Positions 1-9,280 of a stretch of DNA of 64,000 bases are shown piece after piece. Position 1 is the first letter of the stretch. Each line of letters opens with the position of its first letter. The notes under the pieces were generated by a model that did not search any database, was not told where the DNA came from, and saw nothing but the letters and a program-made list of their open reading frames with translations. The stretch lies in the NCBI GenBank assembly GCA_920105625.2, contig OV050030.1:104377698-104441697 (forward strand), read 5' to 3'. Both the position numbers and the translations under genes were made by a program. Origin of the DNA: Clusia tigrina. Taxonomy: Eukaryota > Arthropoda > Insecta > Diptera > Clusiidae.

Positions 1-2159
1 CTATGCGCGAAATCACGAGTAGCTCCAACAAAGCAAGTAACATTACCAAGACTGGAATTGTGCGCTGCTAAGGTCGCCGTGGAATTGATGCAGAAGCTCC
101 ATGAAAGCCCATTCTTCAAAGGCGTTACAACGCATTTTTGGTCTGATTCCACAGCGGTGCTGGGATGGATAAATGCAGAATCAGCACACTACCACACATT
201 CGTGGGAAACCGAATTTCGGCTATTCAGCAAGCAACTAATCCACAACAATGGCGTCACGTGCCGTCCCAAGACAATCCCGCAGATCTGGTATCAAGAGGC
301 GTGACAGCAGCTAAATTGGTAGACAACCTGTTTTGGCTATATGGACCTAAGTTCCTGCACGGATCTATGACAATTTGGCCACTTCAACCTCCGCGAGAAC
401 AATGTGCCTTGGAACTCAGGCGGCAGACGAGTGCAGCTCTAACACTCAATTCGAAAGAGACAACAACTTTCTGGGAAGAAATCAATCACAGGAACTCATT
501 TCGACGCCTGCAAAGAATTGTAGCATATGTCATTCGTTATGTGAAAGTATTAAGAAACAAGGTGTCCCACCATACAATAGCACCAACAGCCGAAGAAATG
601 GAGACATCATTGACATTGATTGTCAAGGGTACCCAAGGAAGAGTCTTTTACGATGACATTAAAAACTTAGAGCGTCACCCAACTGTCAATAACACTAGCG
701 ATATCAGTAATTTGTCACCGTTTATTGATGACCAAGGTATCCTAAGGGTTGGAGGACGGCAAGAAGCATCTAACTTGAGCTATGACGCGAAACATCCCAT
801 GTTGCTGCCATACAACGACCATATCTCCAGAATGATTCTCGTCATGATGCATGAGAATAATTTGCATTGTGGTCCACAAGGTTTGCTATCAGCGTCAAGG
901 GAACGATTTTGGATAATAAAAGGAAAAATAATGGCCCGAAACGTTGTGCAAAATTGCGTGCGCTGCACCAGATCCAAGCCTAAGTTATTCACTCAAGTGA
1001 TGGGAAATTTGCCAGCAACCAGAGTCACTCCAGCTCGACCGTTTGTCCATAGTGGATTGGATTATTGCGGACTATTTTGGGTGCACTATAAAATTCGAGG
1101 AAAGAAGCCACACAAGGCTTACATCGCAGTATTTTCCTGTTTCGCAACAAAGGCAGTTCACCTAGAGGTTGTAACCGAATTGACGACCGAAGCATTTATC
1201 GGAGCGCTGAAACGCTTCTCGTGTCGCCGCGGGCGGTGTGACACTATCTATTGTGACAACGCAACCAATTTCATCGGCGCAAGTAACAATCTGAAGAAGC
1301 TAAACGATGTAATCTTCTCAAACACCTCACGAGAAAATATCACGAGATCATGCAGCGACCGTGGAATAAACTTCAAATTTATTCCTCCTAGAGCTCCACA
1401 TTTTGGAGGCTTATGGGAAGCAGCGGTTAAATCCGCAAGCATTTGCTACTACGAAGTGTATCGACGGCATCGCTGACCTACGAAGAACTCGAAACCATCG
1501 TCGTGGAGATCGAGGGAATTTTGAATTTTCGACCGCTTACCCCAATGTCAACAGATCCAGCTGACCTAACAGCGCTAACTCCGGGACACTTCTTGATAGG
1601 CGAACCGTTAACTTCACAGATAGATAGGAACATGTCAGAATCCAAGGTAAGTATACAAACTAGATGGAAATTGGTGACACACCTTAAATACGAGTTCTGG
1701 AAACGTTGGTTACACGAGTACCTTCACCAACTTCAGCAACGACACAAATGGAAGGGTCCAACCAGCACCATAGAGCCAAATACTATGGTAATCGTCAAAG
1801 AAGATAACTTACCAGTGCTCCAATGGCCTCTAGGGCGAATTGTTAAGGTATACAAGGGTGACGATGGCTTAGTAAGAGTGTGCGACGTAAAAACACAAAG
1901 GGGCATATTTAAAAGAGCAATTCAAAGACTGGCACCATTATTCTCGGCAGATCATGACGACATCGAAGTAGATCCAGAAGAGCAACCAGTGCCAAAAAGG
2001 AGAAGAATAATACCAGCAATCACTAATGGTTTGGCATTGCTACTACCAATAATGATGTTACAAATAATATTGGGATCTCCAGTGCAAGTTAATCGTTTTG
2101 GTTCAAAACTTGGCATCCACTTTGAAAATATAGGATCAGTTGCTATTTCATCTACGTAA
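1..2159 (+). pseudogene. pol: BEL/Pao pol, 3' part (RNase H - integrase), unit A1, frameshifted
   Basis: The frame is already open at base 1, so this is the 3' part of a pol gene cut by the window edge. It begins inside RNase H (LELCAAK, WSDSTAVLGW, DNPADL). The integrase follows, with the HHCC zinc motif (HENNLHC, then CVRC), the first catalytic Asp in SGLDYCG, the second in IYCDNATN and the Glu in GGLWEAAVK. One C is missing at about 1436 compared with the other units, which breaks the frame right after the catalytic Glu; the C-terminal part resumes at 1443 and ends with TAA at 2157-2159. The last 50 codons contain a hydrophobic stretch that looks like the signal peptide of the downstream env in the same frame. 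SGLDYCGLFW differs from SGVDYCGPFW of units B-D. Confidence 0.9.
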
Positions 2160-3673
2160 TGGAACTTGCTCGTATACTACGATCTGAAACCATATTGGTC
2201 AGAAGCATCAACGCTAGTCAACGGTACCAGCACCCTACGATAACTTTGCCGAAAGATTAAACAAAACTACACTTGTAGTCATCTAACCGACAGCTTCGAT
2301 CGACTTGAAGGAGAATTGCGTGTAGATAATAATCTGTTAAGAAGCAGTCGCAACAGGAGAGGGGCAGTAAATCTCGTTGGAAACCTTGCACATACACTAT
2401 TTGGCGTGTTAGATTCAGAGTATTCCAAAAAGATGTCAAAGACAATCAGATAGCGGTTAAGACAAAATTTGATGAGTTTGACCAACAAGTGAATCAAATG
2501 TGGAATCAATTGCAGAAAGAAGACGAAGAGCTGCAACAATCGAAATTGTTGGAACTATTCAACGCTCTGTCAATTCAACTAACTCTAATCGCAACCGATT
2601 TACAACGTACACAGTCAGCTATACTGGATGTTCTCACAGACACTCACCATGGTAAATTCAATCCGCTCCTTTTAACTGCCGCGCAATTGCACACCGAAGT
2701 TGACAAAATTAAACTCCACCTGCCATCATCATTAGAACTACCTGCAAATCAAGAGGACTTAATACAACTATATAGGATAATGAAGGTAAAGGGAGGATTC
2801 ACTCAGGACCATGTTGTGTTTAAGATTACATTACCGTTGGTGGAACATGGCCGATTTGAACTCTTTCTGCTCATTTCGGTACCAAATTGGATCAACAGCA
2901 CTATGGTGGCAATTGATATATGCACCACCTTTCTTGCCACAAATGCTGCTCGCGATCAATACCTCCGAATTAGCTCCAACGACTTTGCATCATGTGAGCG
3001 AATCAATCAAAATGAATACGTATGTTCCAATGTGCCAATCCGGTACATCTATGAGGCTGAGATGTGTTCCTGCGAAATCAATTTGTTTAACAACAACACT
3101 CAACCAAATTGTAAACTAAAACCTGTGGCCAATAACATTACGTGGCTAACATTGAAGAAAACAAATCAATGGATTTATGCAATTCCGTCAACTTTACGAG
3201 CCACTGCAGTCTGCGGCAAAGAAATCATCCTGTTGACACTGAAAGGCTCAGGACTACTGACACTTCAGCCAGAATGCGTGCTGAAACACAATGCAATCTC
3301 AATACAAGGGCAAGAATCCGTGTCCAGTTCGTTAACAGCATCACGCACAAGCCTAGGAAAAATTACAGAATTATCTAATAGTGAACAAATAACCCCACTA
3401 TTGCAGAAAATCAACGCGATCACTTACACAACACAACTGAAGAATCTCACAGAATTACACAATGCTCTGGCCAAGAAAAAACTGATGACACTGCACAAAA
3501 TTCAACCGCCATGCGGTCAGTTATACCGCACTGTTCCTGTCCGTGATACTTTTACTGGGTTCATATGGAAAATACGAAGTCAACGTGGCGTCAATGTACC
3601 AGAAATCATCACGTCAACAGATACGGTGCCTCAGCCTCGCCCTCGCCACCAACCAATAGAGAATCTTATATAG
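2160..3673 (+). pseudogene. env: F-like envelope gene of the BEL/Pao element, unit A1, broken
   Basis: Downstream of pol lies a remnant of an envelope gene of the baculovirus-F/errantivirus type, as known from roo-like BEL elements. The start is in frame with pol but is cut by TAA at 2157-2159 and again at 2241-2243. A basic cleavage motif (RNRRG) and a fusion-peptide-like stretch follow at about 2340-2430 in the same frame. The frame then changes near 2440, and the long open part (2489-3673, 394 codons) holds an N-terminal coiled coil and the cysteine-rich ectodomain. The hydrophobic membrane anchor expected near the C-terminus is in yet another frame at about 3510-3560, so a second shift precedes it. 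All five env copies share these breaks. No functional envelope is likely. Confidence 0.75.
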
Positions 3674-3702
3674 GTTGAGCTGTGCTCAACGCGCGGGAGA
3701 AA

Positions 3703-4156
3703 TGTTAATTGCATTAACAGTTGATGTGCAAACCTCATTGGGAGGTATGTAACATTCAAACTTTTAATGCATAACATCTTCTTTTGCATACAATTAGGCA
3801 TTGCACTGGATGAAACATGATATCAAGTGCAATACGCTGAAAAACTCAATCCAAGGCCAGCTTGCAAATTTGTCAATAATGCACATTTCATGGTTATGCT
3901 GTCAATTCAATAATACCTAATATGTATAGCCAAATTATATGTAATATATGTATATAGAAAAATGAATAAATACCCACGATTGGCAGATCCAAAAGTCAGT
4001 CAATCAGAAAGAGTTAACTGTGAGTCTTTTCATTTTAACTTAACATTGATTGATTCTCCTCCTCCGACACCAAGGTTTATGTACCTGTTGTCAACTTAAT
4101 AATCAACTCGGTACAAGAACTGTTGTTGAAATTCAGCTGTTAAATTTAGTTTAACA
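3703..4156 (+). repeat. BEL/Pao LTR shared by units A1 and A2 (454 bp, short form)
   Basis: The LTR runs from TGTTAA to TTAACA, perfect 6-bp inverted ends. A purine-rich tract (GCGGGAGAAA) precedes it and a primer binding site follows at 4160, so it serves as 3' LTR of A1 and 5' LTR of A2. AATAAA at 3965-3970 and an arthropod-type initiator TCAGT at 3996-4000 mark the probable U3/R region. It is 78 bp shorter than the three - strand LTRs; the missing block is flanked by AGGC in the long form. Confidence 0.9.
3965..4000 (+). promoter_or_regulatory. Putative polyadenylation signal and initiator in the BEL LTR
   Basis: AATAAA (3965-3970) is followed 25 bp later by TCAGT inside AAAGTCAGTCAATCAG, which fits the arthropod initiator consensus. 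The same block occurs in all four LTRs. The assignment is by motif and position only. Confidence 0.4.
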
Positions 4157-4477
4157 TTTTGGTGACCCCGACGTTTGCAACCTTCTGAGTATCAGACGGA
4201 GAGGATAACTGGTTCAAGTGCCAAGTATCCATCGATCCACTGATCATTGAAACATCTTTCAGTAGGCAGCAAACAGTTACCAACGTAGTATCCACATTCA
4301 ACAATCAAGTCCTAAGCTAGTAACCTGCAGAAGACTTCAGACATTATCTACATCATCAAGCTATCAAGTTTCCTGTAACCAGCAGACGACAACAATCAAG
4401 TCAGCATTAGCCGGTAACCAGCAGACGACAACAACGAATCCTGCACATAGCATTAAAAAACACGATACGTCATCATC
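4157..4477 (+). other. BEL leader of unit A2: primer binding site and 5' UTR
   Basis: Directly after the LTR comes TGGTGACCCCGACGT (from 4160), a tRNA primer binding site. The remaining ~300 bp has no long open frame and contains a CAGCAGACGACAACA motif repeated twice (about 4379 and 4421). It ends at the gag ATG at 4478. Confidence 0.8.
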
Positions 4478-4900
4478 ATGGGAATGGATGAACTATCATT
4501 GAGGCAAGATGAACTTGCACTGGCTCTACAAAAAGCTATAGCCAATTACAAGAAGGCGCCACATGAGTGCAGAACAATATATGTCATAACAACAAAAGCC
4601 AAGGAGCTGGATGAATTGTGGGAACAGTTTGACAAACTCGACAATACCATCCGCGACCAACATGGCAAGGAAGTCGGCCACCCGTATTTCGTGAAGGATT
4701 TACACACTGCCATTCGCACGAAATACCGAGAAGCACGCGATGAGATGGACAGACCAGTACAGGCCATCAAACGTCTCCAGGCAGCATCAACCTCAAAGGC
4801 TGCACCGGAGGTACTCAAAAGAGTACAGTCGCCGCAGCCAGCCACCAGACAAAGCGAATCAAGCACCGTGATACCTGCCCCCAGAGGTCCGTCAAGTTAG
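4478..4900 (+). CDS. gag: BEL gag, N-terminal segment (140 codons), unit A2
   Basis: The segment starts at ATG 4478 and ends at TAG 4898-4900. It encodes a charged, mostly helical protein (MGMDELSLRQDEL..., then a heptad-like LDELWEQFDKL region) typical of the N-terminus of BEL gag. The same frame stays open after the TAG and runs straight into the main gag segment at 4964, so this looks like the first part of one gag gene interrupted by a stop. The stop is followed by CTA, a 3' context known to favour readthrough mainly of UGA. All five gag copies have the same TAG, so it is either readthrough or a founder mutation. Confidence 0.75.
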   Translation: MGMDELSLRQDELALALQKAIANYKKAPHECRTIYVITTKAKELDELWEQFDKLDNTIRDQHGKEVGHPYFVKDLHTAIRTKYREARDEMDRPVQAIKRLQAASTSKAAPEVLKRVQSPQPATRQSESSTVIPAPRGPSS

Positions 4901-4963
4901 CTATGCTCACTAATTGACAAACAAAAGAAGTCAACAGACACAGCTAGCAAACTACTTAGCCAA

Positions 4964-6949
4964 GTGCTTAATAGTGTGACACAACAAACGTCGCACTATT
5001 ATGCAATGCAAGCGAAGACAGTAGAAACGCATTGGAAATCTGCCCAGGACCTGCACCAAAGGATCTGGTTATCTGATGAGCCCAGCTCATACGACTACGA
5101 GGGTTTTGCCCAGATTGAGCAAGCAATCACTGCACAGATTTTGCAGCTTCAAGATATGGCTCGAGAATCAGCGGCATCAATTATGCAAGCCTCTCCAACA
5201 GCAGTCAACAGGCAAACAGCCAATATGACGACATCAGGTCTAAAACTTCCCAAGGTTGAACTACCAAAATTCGATGGCAGCTACCACAAGTGCAGGCAGT
5301 TCCACGATCTATTTATGGAGTTGGTCGACAAACAACCAATTCCAGCTTACCAAAAGATGTGGTTCTTGAAGTCCAGTTTATCCGGTCAGGCGGAAGGACT
5401 AATTCGGCACTTCACAGCATCGGGAAATGATTACGAGGCTGAATGGGCGGTGGTCAAGGATCGATATGAAAACCCTCGGCTGCTGATAAACGCAACGTTA
5501 AGCAGACTGCTCTCCCAACCGACAATCAACAACGATCAGACATCAGCGATTAAGTTCCTCCACGACACTACCAAGGAGTGCATCATGACTCTACAAGGTC
5601 TAGGAGTGAGCACCGACAGCTGGGACTCCATTCTGCTGTACATGTTAACCCAAAACCTGCACAAAACCACTCACGCATTATGGGAGCAATCCTTAAAACA
5701 GCCGAAGGAGATACCATCTGTAAACGAATTCCTGAAATTCCTTGAACTTAGATTCCAGTCATTGGAAGCTTTAGGAGGAAGACTCAACAAGGATGCGGCA
5801 GAACAAGGGCGACCAAGGGCCTACCAGGCGTTAAGTGTCTCAGTGCCAACAGGTCCAGCATGCATCACATGCAACCAACATCATGCGCTATTTCAATGTC
5901 AAGATTTTCTCAAAATGACACCAAGTCAGCGGTTAAACACAGTCCAAACAGCAAACTACTGTGTAAACTGTCTGAAAGGTGGGCACAACGCCAAATCTTG
6001 CTTGTCAGGCAACTGCACCAAATGCAATAGAAAACACAACACGCTGTTGCATCTAGAAGCACGGGAGCAGACCACAAGAGGAAGCCGATCTACAGCAATC
6101 AATTTAAAATCAACTACAACTCTGTCCAATACCGCAGTGGCATCAGCAGCCACCGACATCATGCCTACACATCGAAGCTGTTATGTCTTGTTGGGAACAG
6201 CTAAAATCAGAAAAACAGCTGCGAATGGACGATCGGGTGAATTTAGTGCCATTCTCGACTCAGGATCACAAATCAACATCGTCTCCGAGCGTGTCATTAA
6301 AAGACTAGGCATATATCCAATCGAGGCTTCGTTGTGCATTGAAGGTATTGGGAATGCCCAAAGAAGAGCTACGCACCGCGCTAACATGAAACTGGAATCT
6401 CGAATAAGCAACTTTGCAGCCGACTTCGAGGCATTTGTGCTGCCAAGCATTGTTCCAACTCAACCAGCTCAGCAGCTAAACGTTAAAAAATGGCCGATTC
6501 CTAAGGGTGTCCAATTGGCTGATCCGGACTTTCATCAACCAGGAAAAATCGATGTTCTCTTGGGCGCAGAGCTGTATTACGACTTCAGAGAAATGGGCCA
6601 AATCAAACTTTCCTCTGAGCTTCCAGTCATGCAAAACACAACGCTTGGTTGGGTGATAAGTGGAAAAATTGGCCAAAGCTCAACAAAAACAGCAACATGT
6701 GCAGTCTACACTGGTCAGGAGAATGGTTCCCTCAACGACACTCTTGAAAAATTCTGGCAACTTGAAGGATGTGATTCACCGAGCTGTAAGTTTACAACCG
6801 CCGAGCGTCGCTGTGAAGAACATTTTCTGCAAAATTATCAACGTGATATCAATGGGCGCTTCATAGTGAAATTGCCGTTCCAAACCACTCCAAACCAACT
6901 GGGAGAATCGCGGGAGTTAGCTCTGCAACGGTTCATGACAATTGAATGA
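4964..6949 (+). CDS. gag-pro: BEL gag-protease, main segment (661 codons), unit A2
   Basis: This continues the frame of 4478-4900. The capsid-like region includes KLPKVELPKFDG and later LKFLELRFQSLEALG. Three zinc knuckles follow at about residues 300 (CITC..HH...C), 333 (CVNCLKGGHNAKSC) and 351 (CTKC..KH....H). The aspartic protease has its active site DSGSQ at about residue 432. The segment ends with TGA at 6947-6949, after which RT begins in the same frame. BEL elements normally make gag and pol as one polyprotein, so the TGA is unusual. The ATG at 4964 is simply the first Met after the TAG. Confidence 0.85.
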   Translation: MLNSVTQQTSHYYAMQAKTVETHWKSAQDLHQRIWLSDEPSSYDYEGFAQIEQAITAQILQLQDMARESAASIMQASPTAVNRQTANMTTSGLKLPKVELPKFDGSYHKCRQFHDLFMELVDKQPIPAYQKMWFLKSSLSGQAEGLIRHFTASGNDYEAEWAVVKDRYENPRLLINATLSRLLSQPTINNDQTSAIKFLHDTTKECIMTLQGLGVSTDSWDSILLYMLTQNLHKTTHALWEQSLKQPKEIPSVNEFLKFLELRFQSLEALGGRLNKDAAEQGRPRAYQALSVSVPTGPACITCNQHHALFQCQDFLKMTPSQRLNTVQTANYCVNCLKGGHNAKSCLSGNCTKCNRKHNTLLHLEAREQTTRGSRSTAINLKSTTTLSNTAVASAATDIMPTHRSCYVLLGTAKIRKTAANGRSGEFSAILDSGSQINIVSERVIKRLGIYPIEASLCIEGIGNAQRRATHRANMKLESRISNFAADFEAFVLPSIVPTQPAQQLNVKKWPIPKGVQLADPDFHQPGKIDVLLGAELYYDFREMGQIKLSSELPVMQNTTLGWVISGKIGQSSTKTATCAVYTGQENGSLNDTLEKFWQLEGCDSPSCKFTTAERRCEEHFLQNYQRDINGRFIVKLPFQTTPNQLGESRELALQRFMTIE

Positions 6950-6952
6950 AAA

Positions 6953-7755
6953 ATGATAAAGATTCCTGAATTCAGGGCCCAATATGTAGCCTTCATGCGA
7001 GAATACGAGAAGCTTGGTCATATGGAAGAAATTGATATAACTAGCATCAAGAGTTCCCACTAGTTTCTTCCACATCATGCCGTTTTGAAGCCAGACAGCT
7101 CAACGACAAAGCTAAGAGTCGTATTCGATGGTTCAGCCAAAAGATCAACAAATGTCTCTTTAAACAATCTTCTGGCAACAGGACCAACTATCCAGGAAGA
7201 TGTGTTCACTATTCTTTTGCGTTTCCGGCTCCCTGAATTTGTCTTTACAGCCGACATTGAAAAGATGTATCGACAAGTGCGAGTAGATAAAGACGATCAA
7301 AAGTTCCAACTTATCTGGTGGGAAGAGGATCCCTCACATCCCATGAAGTGTTATCAGCTCACGACAGTCACCTACGGTACAACATCTGCACCGCATTTGG
7401 CTATCCGCACACTTCAGGCTCTGGCTGACGATCAAGCCAACAAATACCAACTAAGAGCAGAAGTCGTAAAATCCAATTTTTATGTCGATGATGTGTTGAG
7501 CGGATCTGATCATCTCTCCTCTGCATGTGAAATACAGCGGCAACTTCGACTCATGCTTAGTTCCGCGGGTTTCAATTTACGGAAATGGTGCGCGAATCAC
7601 CCAAGGTTACTAGGAGAAATTCCAGTCACGGACCGTGAAGTAAATATGGAATTCGGTGACACACTGGACGACAACATCAAAACAATGGGATTGATTTGGA
7701 GCCATTGTAATGATGACTTTAAGGTCAAGGTTGGTGTAGTAGAATCCGGTAGGAG
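6953..7755 (+). pseudogene. pol: BEL pol, 5' part (RT only), unit A2, stop codon and truncated by inversion
   Basis: This frame continues from gag after the TGA. Residue 37 is a TAG (7061-7063) where unit B has Tyr. The RT core is still readable (VFTADIEKMYRQV, YGTTSAPHLA, catalytic YVDD at 7481-7492). At about 7755, after GVVESGR, the sequence switches abruptly to the reverse complement of the env 3' tail, so connection, RNase H and integrase are missing. It also differs from the other units at WWEEDP (WWREDP elsewhere) and WSHCND (WSHSND). Confidence 0.9.
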
Positions 7756-7760
7756 CACAG
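7750..7760. other. Inversion junction between + and - halves of the BEL array
   Basis: Left of the junction the sequence matches pol of a + strand unit up to ...GAATCCGGTAGG. Right of it the sequence is the reverse complement of the end of env just before its LTR (GAGCACAGCTCAACC...). At most 1-2 bases are shared, so there is little homology at the joint. The two halves meet tail to tail. Confidence 0.9.
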
Positions 7761-7766
7761 CTCAAC

Positions 7767-9280
7767 CTATATAAGATTCTCTATTGGTTGGTGGCGAGGG
7801 CGAGGCTGAGGCACCGTATCTGTTGACGTGATGATTTCTGGTACATTGACGCCACGTTGACTTCGTATTTTCCATATGAACCCAGTAAAAGTATCACGGA
7901 CAGGAACAGTGCGGTATAACTGACCGCATGGCGGTTGAATTTTGTGCAGTGTCATCAGTTTTTTCTTGGCCAGAGCATTGTGTAATTCTGTGAGATTCTT
8001 CAGTTGTGTTGTGTAAGTGATCGCGTTGATTTTCTGCAATAGTGGGGTTATTTGTTCACTATTAGATAATTCTGTAATTTTTCCTAGGCTTGTGCGTGAT
8101 GCTGTTAACGAACTGGACACGGATTCTTGCCCTTGTATTGAGATTGCATTGTGTTTCAGCACGCATTCTGGCTGAAGTGTCAGTAGTCCTGAGCCTTTCA
8201 GTGTCAACAGGATGATTTCTTTGCCGCAGACTGCAGTGGCTCGTAAAGTTGACGGAATTGCATAAATCCATTGATTTGTTTTCTTCAATGTTAGCCACGT
8301 AATGTTATTGGCCACAGGTTTTAGTTTACAATTTGGTTGAGTGTTGTTGTTAAACAAATTGATTTCGCAGGAACACATCTCAGCCTCATAGATGTACCGG
8401 ATTGGCACATTGGAACATACGTATTCATTTTGATTGATTCGCTCACATGATGCAAAGTCGTTGGAGCTAATTCGGAGGTATTGATCGCGAGCAGCATTTG
8501 TGGCAAGAAAGGTGGTGCATATATCAATTGCCACCATAGTGCTGTTGATCCAATTTGGTACCGAAATGAGCAGAAAGAGTTCAAATCGGCCATGTTCCAC
8601 CAACGGTAATGTAATCTTAAACACAACATGGTCCTGAGTGAATCCTCCCTTTACCTTCATTATCCTATATAGTTGTATTAAGTCCTCTTGATTTGCAGGT
8701 AGTTCTAATGATGATGGCAGGTGGAGTTTAATTTTGTCAACTTCGGTGTGCAATTGCGCGGCAGTTAAAAGGAGCGGATTGAATTTACCATGGTGAGTGT
8801 CTGCGAGAACATCCAGTATAGCTGACTGTGTACGTTGTAAATCGGTTGCGATTAGAGTTAGTTGAATTGACAGAGCGTTGAATAGTTCCAACAATTTCGA
8901 TTGTTGCAGCTCTTCGTCTTCTTTCTGCAATTGATTCCACATTTGATTCACTTGTTGGTCAAACTCATCAAATTTTGTCTTAACCGCTATCTGATTGTCT
9001 TTGACATCTTTTTGGAATACTCTGAATCTAACACGCCAAATAGTGTATGTGCAAGGTTTCCAACGAGATTTACTGCCCCTCTCCTGTTGCGACTGCTTCT
9101 TAACAGATTATTATCTACACGCAATTCTCCTTCAAGTCGATCGAAGCTGTCGGTTAGATGACTACAAGTGTAGTTTTGTTTAATCTTTCGGCAAAGTTAT
9201 CGTAGGGTGCTGGTTCCGTTGACCAGCGTTGATGCTTCTGACCAATATGGTTTCAGATCGTAGTATACGAGCAAGTTCCA
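7767..9280 (-). pseudogene. env: F-like envelope gene of the BEL element, unit B, broken
   Basis: This is the mirror image of the A1 env at constant offset (positions sum to 11440). The long open part is 7767-8951 (394 codons), and the cleavage/fusion-peptide part is at about 8987-9193. It shares both TAA codons and both frame changes with A1. It differs from A1 by few residues (for example VLADTHH instead of VLTDTHH) and shares GFIWKIRS and AKKKLMT with A1 against the other units, so A1 and B env are closest relatives. The gene ends only about 12 bp from the inversion junction, and unit B has lost its 3' LTR. Confidence 0.75.

Noticed and set aside
4379..4440. Repeated CAGCAGACGACAACA in the BEL leader as a regulatory array
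   Set aside because: Only two copies per unit, conserved merely because the units are recent duplicates. No functional inference is possible.
6947..6949. The TGA as a selenocysteine codon
   Set aside because: It lies between protease and RT of a retroelement with no reason for selenocysteine, and one unit has plain TGC. No insertion element was identified.
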